Shown: positions 6,388-10,395 of the stretch, one piece after another | Position numbering within the stretch: the first letter of the stretch is position 1 | How the letters are laid out: each line of letters begins with the position of its first letter | Source of the DNA: an uncultured Clostridia bacterium | Lineage (GTDB): Bacteria; Bacillota; Clostridia; TANB77; CAG-508 | Direction: 5' to 3' | Assembly: GCA_947629965.1 (NCBI GenBank) | Contig: CANRFS010000042.1 | Location: 1-10,395, forward strand | DNA: 10,395 bases | Program-made: the position numbers and the translations under genes | The notes under the pieces: model-generated | Database searches by the model: none | The model's input: only the letters and a program-made list of their open reading frames with translations | Told to the model about the DNA's origin: nothing

Positions 6388-7300
6388 TTAAATTTTAACA
6401 GCTAATTTGTTGTCAATATCAGAGGTTTCTAGCAAATCTAAACCTATTAGTGCTTTATATTTACCATTTTTACTTAAATGACCATTATATATTCCTATAA
6501 TTACATCAGTTATATTCATAGTATTTTCTTCCAAATCTATTTCTACATTATCAGCCTTTAATCCTAGTAGTATTCCGTTTTCTTTGCCCAATGATGTAAA
6601 TGGAATTATTCTTATTTTTGAGCTATAGTCTTCCAAATCAAAATCCTTTCCGTCTATTATTTCATTTAAATTGTTTAATATATAATCTGGCACTATATTA
6701 ATTAATACATCTTTTTCTACTACTATAACTGGAGTTTTTGTAATTGGTTCTCGTAAAAAATTTCCAGTATCAATAATTGCATTAATATAAGTATATTTAG
6801 AATTTATATTTACCTTTATATTGCAATGCAAATCATTTTTACTTAATTTTCCTTTTATATTTTTAAATGCTGTTGTAATTATAATAAATCCTACTATACC
6901 TGCTATTAAAATTATTTTTATTGGATATGTTCCTATTAATACTCCGCTTCTCCATTAATATATTTTCCGGGCTTACAAAATACAAAAACGCAAAAGCAAC
7001 TCCTCCAAATGTAAATGATGTAAGATAAAATATTATCAATTGCTTAAATAATTGTTTTATAGTTTTACTATCAAATGCTATATATACCATAGTTACTGAT
7101 AATATTACTTTTAAAATTATATTAGAATATATTTCCATTGTAGATACGTATGAAATAATCGCATATATACTGCCAATTGTGCTTGATATAAAAGTTCTAA
7201 TTATTTTTATTGGTGTTTTTACTATGGTCCCTGTTGCAAATAAAATAATATAATTCATAAATAAATTTTCAAGTAAAATGATATCAATATATATTGTCAA
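6388..7300 (-). CDS. spoIIGA: Sigma-E processing protease SpoIIGA, requires +1 frameshift at CGG
   Basis: This membrane-embedded aspartic protease cleaves pro-sigma-E at the sporulation septum. The span is 913 bases (3n+1). Skipping C6946 joins 118 codons to a 185-residue part, giving 303 residues against about 309 in Bacillus. The N-terminal half is a bundle of membrane helices (starting TIYIDIILLENLFMNYIIL). The helix just after the shift is VLIGTYPIKIILIAGIVGF. The cytoplasmic protease domain has the active-site motif D177-T-G-N (AIIDTGNFLREP). The catalytic Asp is entirely downstream of the shift, so the zero-frame product (145 residues) would be inactive. The start is TTG at 7300 behind GAGGTGG. 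sigE follows after 44 bases, the usual spoIIG operon order. Confidence 0.9.
6944..6946 (-). other. +1 frameshift site AAG-C-GGA in spoIIGA
   Basis: The zero frame reads ATG GAG AAG CGG AGT and stops 27 codons later (ending at 6863). Skipping C6946 gives K G V L I G T Y P I K and an open frame through the last membrane helix into the DTGN protease domain. GGAG lies just upstream, but no similar element precedes the other four sites. Confidence 0.85.
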
Positions 7301-7331
7301 TAGTCCACCTCTTTATTTAACTGTACTGGTT

Positions 7332-7364
7332 ATTTTACTACAGCTTGTTTAAATAATCTGTCAT
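7332..7364 (-). promoter_or_regulatory. Candidate spoIIG promoter with long spacer
   Basis: On the minus strand, ATGACA (7364-7359) and TAAAAT (7337-7332) are 21 bp apart. The Bacillus spoIIG promoter is known for a similar over-long spacer, bridged by Spo0A~P. TATGACA matches the reverse 0A box TTCGACA at 5 of 7 positions. An imperfect inverted repeat (7321-7327 / 7337-7343) overlaps the predicted start. The assignment is inferred. Confidence 0.35.
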
Positions 7365-7376
7365 ATCTTGAGCGCG

Positions 7377-7417
7377 AAAAAAAGAAATAATCTACATTTT
7401 CAGATTATTTCTTTTTT
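7377..7417 (-). terminator. Strong terminator after ftsZ
   Basis: A stem of about 16 bp (arms 7377-7393 and 7402-7417, built on AGAAATAATCT/AGATTATTTCT) has an 8-base loop and a T-run on either strand. It starts 26 bases past the ftsZ stop and separates ftsZ from spoIIGA-sigE, which therefore need their own promoter. Confidence 0.8.
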
Positions 7418-7442
7418 ATTATTTATTAATATTTTATTTTAT

Positions 7443-8562
7443 CTATTTATTTCCTTTTTTTCTTAAGAAAGAAGGTATATCTAAATCACCTTGTGTTTCT
7501 TTATTTTCTGTAGGTGTTGGTATAGAATTTATTTTTTTATTCCATGTATTTGTAACTAAGTTTTCTACACCTATACTAGAAATTGGTGAATCCTCTTTTT
7601 CAAATCCTGTAGCAATAACTGTTATTGTAATTTCATCTCCTAAAGTTTCGTCAGTAACAACACCAAATATAATATTTGCTTCTGGATCTACACTTCTTTG
7701 AATAAGTTCTGCTGCTGTATTTGCTTCTTGTAATCCTAATTCATTTCCACCTGTTATATTAATAATAACTCCTCTTGCACCTTCTATAGTTGTTTCTAGT
7801 AATGGACTTTGAATAGCTTGTTTTGCAGCGTCTTCTGCTCTGTTTTCTCCACTTGCTCTACCAATACCCATATGTGCCATACCTGTATTTAACATTACAG
7901 TTTTAACATCTGCAAAGTCTAAGTTAATTAATCCAGGCACAGAAATTAAATCTGATATTCCTTGAACACCTTGTCTTAAAACATCATCAGCCATTTTAAA
8001 TGCTTCTAATATTGATGTTCTTCTATCTATAATTTGTAATAATTTATCATTTGGAATAACAACTAATGTATCAACTTTTTCTTTTAAATTATTAATTCCT
8101 TTTTCTGCTTGATTTAGTCTTTTCTTTCCTTCAAAAGTAAATGGTTTTGTAACAACGCCTATTGTTAATATTCCGAAGCTCTTTTGCTGCTGCTGCAACT
8201 ATTGGAGCTGCTCCTGTTCCTGTTCCTCCACCCATTCCGGCTGTAACGAATACCATATCTGCTCCTCTTAACACTTCAGCTATCTCTGCTTTGCTTTCCT
8301 CTGCAGCTTGCATACCAATTTCAGGATTTGCACCTGCTCCTAATCCTCTTGTTAGTTTTTCTCCTATTTGGATTTTTGAATTTGCTTTTGATTTTTGAAG
8401 TGTTTGTCTATCTGTATTAACCGCTATAAACTCTACATTTTTTATTCCTGCTTCCACCATCCTGTTTACAGCGTTATTTCCTGCTCCTCCAACACCAATT
8501 ACTTTGATTGTTGCTGTTCCATCCATCATGTAATTGTTTTCTTCATATTCTGTTTCCACCAT
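7443..8562 (-). CDS. ftsZ: Cell division GTPase FtsZ, requires +1 frameshift at CGG
   Basis: This tubulin-like GTPase polymerises into the division ring and the sporulation septum. The span is 1120 bases (3n+1). Skipping C8175 joins 129 codons to 243, giving 372 residues, normal for FtsZ. Visible parts are GVGGAGNNAVNRM (23-35), the tubulin signature GGGTGTG (111-117), the T7 catalytic loop NLDFADV (213-219) and a C-terminal peptide LDIPSFLRKK that binds FtsA and other partners. The shift lies at KEL-GILTIGVVTKPF, one of the most conserved stretches. Without it the T7 loop and partner peptide are lost. The start is ATG 8562 behind GGAGGAGG. Frame open back to 8640 has no ribosome binding site. 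FtsZ is a core division protein, which argues strongly that the gene works as read. Confidence 0.96.
8173..8175 (-). other. +1 frameshift site CTT-C-GGA in ftsZ
   Basis: The zero frame reads GAG CTT CGG AAT and stops 14 codons later (ending at 8131). Skipping C8175 gives E L G I L T I G V V T K P F, matching FtsZ residue for residue in a highly conserved region. The CTT resembles the prfB shift codon, but there is no stop codon or upstream Shine-Dalgarno-like element. Confidence 0.92.
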
Positions 8563-8679
8563 ATTGCTTAATCCTCCTCCATTTTTTTGAATTTGGAATT
8601 TTGAAGTTAGTATCTTACTTCCTATACAACTCATTATCATTCCAATATATATTTAAAAATTTTAAAACTAATCTATAAT

Positions 8680-8693
8680 TGTGTTTTAACACA
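8680..8693. repeat. Perfect short inverted repeat between ftsA and ftsZ
   Basis: TGTGTT-TT-AACACA lies 18 bases past the ftsA stop and about 120 bases before ftsZ. It has no T-run on the minus strand, so it is not a good terminator. It may be an mRNA processing or stability element or a protein site. The 148-base ftsA-ftsZ gap shows no convincing promoter, so co-transcription is likely. Confidence 0.4.
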
Positions 8694-8710
8694 CAAAATT
8701 TTAGTACTAA

Positions 8711-9941
8711 TTATGAATAAAAAAATTCTTTTATACGCTCTACAATCGTTCTTAATACATTTTCTTCTGTTCTAACATCAATACTACTAGATACAGTTTT
8801 TGCATAAGGCCTTGATGCAACATATCTTACTAACGCATAACTTGATCTATAGCTTGGTTTTATAGTGCTTATTAATCTGCCTGTTGATATTTTTACAGGT
8901 ATATTTAAAGTTATTTTACCTGCTACATCGCTTTTATTTATATTTGTAATTCCTTGACCTGTTAAAATTACATTGTTTATATTCGATTTTATTCCTTCAT
9001 TTGATATATTTTTATTAACTAGTGAAAACATTTCTTCTACTCTTGCTTCAATAACTTCTATAAGCTCTGAACTCTTAATGGTTTTTGTTCTCTCTTCGCC
9101 TTTATATGTATTTAAAATTATATCTGTATCATTATCTATAAATGATTTTAATGCAAGTCCGATATTGTTTTTTTAATCTATCGGCCTCATCTTCACTAAT
9201 ATTAAATACATAAGCTATATCAGAAGTTATATTATCTCCGCCAAGTGGTATTGTATTTGTATACAAAAATGATTCTCCTTCGAATACTCCTATATCAATA
9301 TTGCCTGCACCTATGTCTAATATCATTACATTGTCTTTTAATTCATTTTTATCTAATATTAAACCTCTTTCTGCAAGAACATTTGATACTATTCCATCTA
9401 TTTCTATATTAGCTTTTTTAAATATACTTGTTAATTTTTTTACATAATCTTTATCTGCTAAAATAACTTGTCCTTTTACAGTAAATGCAGAGCTCAAACT
9501 TCCTACTGGATCTTCTACAATTCTTCCATTATCTAAAGAAAATTCATTTGCAATTATATCAATTAAAACTTTATCATCTGGTACATCTATATCTTTTACC
9601 TGCATTATTGCAGATGTTACATCTTTTGTAGATATACCTGCATATTTATCTTTTGCTTCTTTAAAAATACTGTTTTGTACAATTGTTATATATTTACCTG
9701 GTATTGTAACATATGCTGAATGAATTTTTATATTAGCTGTTTCTTCTGCTTGTTGTATTATTTTTACAATAGCTGATGCAATTTCTTCTTCATCTATAAT
9801 CTTAGATTTTTTCATTCCAAAGCACTTGCATTCACTTGTAGCAATAATCTCAACTTGATTGAAATTATTCACTTCACCAACTACAGTGTTTACTTTAGAT
9901 GTCCCTATGTCAATACCTACAATTATATCTCCTATAGCCAA
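8711..9941 (-). CDS. ftsA: Cell division protein FtsA, requires +1 frameshift at CGG
   Basis: This actin-like ATPase anchors FtsZ filaments to the membrane. The span is 1231 bases (3n+1). Skipping C9161 joins 260 codons to 149, giving 409 residues. Visible parts are the phosphate-1 motif GIDIGTSK (about 9-16), the 1C domain (SAYVTIPGKYI), phosphate-2 LDIGAGNIDIGVF, the SSELIEVIEARVEE helix and the adenosine-binding segment VILTGQG. The protein ends in an amphipathic helix (VLRTIVERIKEFFYS) that fits the membrane-targeting tail. The shift is at KKQY-GLALKS. The zero-frame product lacks the nucleotide-closing half and the membrane tail. The start is TTG 9941, 7 bases after GGAGGA. A strong promoter lies upstream at 9984-10012. 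It is the first gene of the division/sporulation block and ftsZ follows. Confidence 0.93.
9159..9161 (-). other. +1 frameshift site TAT-C-GGA in ftsA
   Basis: The zero frame reads CAA TAT CGG ACT and stops 9 codons later (ending at 9132). Skipping C9161 gives Q Y G L A L K S F I and an open frame to the normal FtsA C-terminus. TAT cannot re-pair well on ATC, which argues against simple P-site slippage. Confidence 0.88.
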
Positions 9942-9983
9942 GATAAATTCCTCCGTTTAATTTATAATTTTTTCTGCACAATA

Positions 9984-10012
9984 AGAATATTACATTTTAA
10001 ATAAATTGTCAA
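9984..10012 (-). promoter_or_regulatory. Sigma-A promoter of ftsA
   Basis: On the minus strand, consensus TTGACA (10012-10007), a 17 bp spacer and TATTCT (9989-9984), about 43 bases upstream of the TTG start. Phased A-tracts lie just upstream. It probably drives ftsA-ftsZ. Confidence 0.8.
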
Positions 10013-10026
10013 TAGAAAATGTTACA

Positions 10027-10059
10027 TTTTTGTCATGTTTTTGTAATGTTTTTGTAATA
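10027..10059. repeat. Three tandem 11 bp repeats with phased A-tracts upstream of ftsA
   Basis: Three units TTTTTGTCATG, TTTTTGTAATG and TTTTTGTAATA follow without gaps. On the minus strand they put an A5 tract every 11 bp, roughly at -50 to -76 from the predicted ftsA start. Tracts spaced by one helical turn bend DNA, and A-tracts can also serve as UP elements. Confidence 0.65.
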
Positions 10060-10098
10060 AAAAAGTAGCCCTTGTAACTACTTGTCGCTAGGGCTACT
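10058..10098 (-). terminator. Terminator after prfA
   Basis: Arms AGTAGCCCT (10064-10072) and AGGGCTACT (10090-10098) form a perfect 9 bp stem with a 17-base loop, followed on the minus strand by TTTTTTATT. It begins 15 bases past the prfA stop and separates prfA from the ftsA transcript. Confidence 0.85.
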
Positions 10099-10113
10099 GT
10101 TATTTGTCAAATT

Positions 10114-10395
10114 TTAATTACTGTCACCTTTTAATTTTTCTGCTCTATCTGCAGCAATTAGGTTATCTATCATTTCATCTAGATCGCCATTTAAAAAGTT
10201 TTCCATTTGATATATGCTCATTCCAATCCTATGATCAGTGATTCTTCCTTGAGGATAATTATATGTTCTTATTTTTTCGCTTCTATCTCCTGTTCCTACT
10301 TGTGACTTTCTTTCATTTGCAAGCTCTGCATCTCTTTTTTGTTTTTCTTGTTCATATAATCTAGATTTTAATAATCTCATTGCATATTCTCTGTT
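10114..10395 (-). CDS. prfA: Peptide chain release factor 1, C-terminal part
   Basis: RF1 ends translation at UAA and UAG codons. The 3' end of the gene is present (93 residues and stop) and the frame runs open off the right edge (first visible residues NREYAMRLLKSRLYEQE). The C-terminal core is clear: SQVGTGDRSEKIRTYNYPQG, RITDHRIGMSIYQ, LNGDLDEMIDNLIAAD. GDRSEKIRTYN together with RITDHRIG marks RF1 rather than RF2, whose matching segment differs. The catalytic GGQ loop and the codon-recognition domain lie outside the window. No in-frame CGG is present in the visible part. A terminator follows, so it is not co-transcribed with ftsA unless by read-through. Confidence 0.93.
   Translation of the reverse strand, partial: NREYAMRLLKSRLYEQEKQKRDAELANERKSQVGTGDRSEKIRTYNYPQGRITDHRIGMSIYQMENFLNGDLDEMIDNLIAADRAEKLKGDSN

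Noticed and set aside
8160..8190. A prfB-like autoregulatory frameshift in ftsZ because the site begins with CTT.
   Set aside because: There is no stop codon at the site, no Shine-Dalgarno-like element just upstream, and the other four sites do not use CTT.
8563..8640. Longer FtsZ starting upstream of 8562.
   Set aside because: GGAGGAGG sits just before the ATG at 8562. The upstream frame has no ribosome binding site and does not resemble an FtsZ N-terminus.
3848..9161. CGG simply reassigned to another amino acid (as reported for some bacteria).
   Set aside because: A reassigned codon would keep the reading frame. Here the frame after CGG gives non-family sequence and an early stop in all five genes, while the +1 frame matches the family at once.
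3616..9941. The five split genes are pseudogenes or random assembly errors.
   Set aside because: All five have the same extra base (C), at the same codon phase, before the same codon (GGA), with no other damage. Base-calling errors would not respect codon phase, and CGGA occurs at least a dozen times elsewhere in the coding strands, with the C as an ordinary third codon base, without an extra base. None of the sites is a homopolymer slip of more than two Cs.

Overview
This window comes from a low-GC, Gram-positive, endospore-forming bacterium, most likely a clostridial Firmicute. Pro-sigma-E lies beside its processing protease SpoIIGA, next to ftsA-ftsZ. There are also an initiator tRNA with an encoded CCA end, TTGACA/TATAAT-type promoters, GGAGG ribosome binding sites, AT-rich intergenic DNA and strong use of A/T-ending codons. 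No phage, plasmid, IS or CRISPR content was found.

Layout. 1-486: terminators and an initiator tRNA-Met with its own promoter (minus strand). 487-1545 (minus): secreted GH25 lysozyme with two LysM domains. 1641-3596 (plus): MscS-type channel followed closely by a PflX-like radical SAM protein. 3616-4984 (minus): TVP38/TMEM64 membrane protein followed by an Fe/Mn superoxide dismutase, with a long hairpin between them that covers the sod Shine-Dalgarno sequence. 5100-5600 (plus): trmL. 5611-9941 (minus): ftsA, ftsZ, spoIIGA and sigE, the conserved division/sporulation block, converging on trmL. 10114-10395 (minus): the 3' end of prfA.

Main discovery. Five genes (sod, sigE, spoIIGA, ftsZ, ftsA) are each split by one extra base, and all five are split in the same way. 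The incoming frame reaches a CGG codon followed by A (NNN CGG A). Skipping the C and reading GGA (Gly) restores a full-length, conserved protein. The Gly falls at a position expected from family conservation in ftsZ, sod, sigE and ftsA, and the spoIIGA restoration is equally clean. All five genes are 3n+1 long. I found no in-frame CGG anywhere else in the coding sequence of this window, although CGG and CGGA occur freely out of frame (about twenty CGG in the coding strands). FtsZ and FtsA are core division proteins, so five identical 'pseudogenes' are implausible. A sequencing error would not respect codon phase.

The simplest reading is that CGG has no normal arginine tRNA in this organism and acts as an efficient +1 frameshift signal, or that CGGA is read as a four-base glycine codon. 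The preceding codons all differ (CTT, TCT, CTC, TAT, AAG) and no common stimulatory element is visible, so the signal seems to lie in the codon itself.

How the genes work together. FtsA anchors FtsZ to the membrane for division and for the asymmetric sporulation septum. SpoIIGA then cleaves pro-sigma-E in the mother cell. All four genes need the CGG shift to make working protein, so the division and early mother-cell programme in this window depends on this decoding event. SOD also needs it, because two of its four metal ligands lie after the shift.
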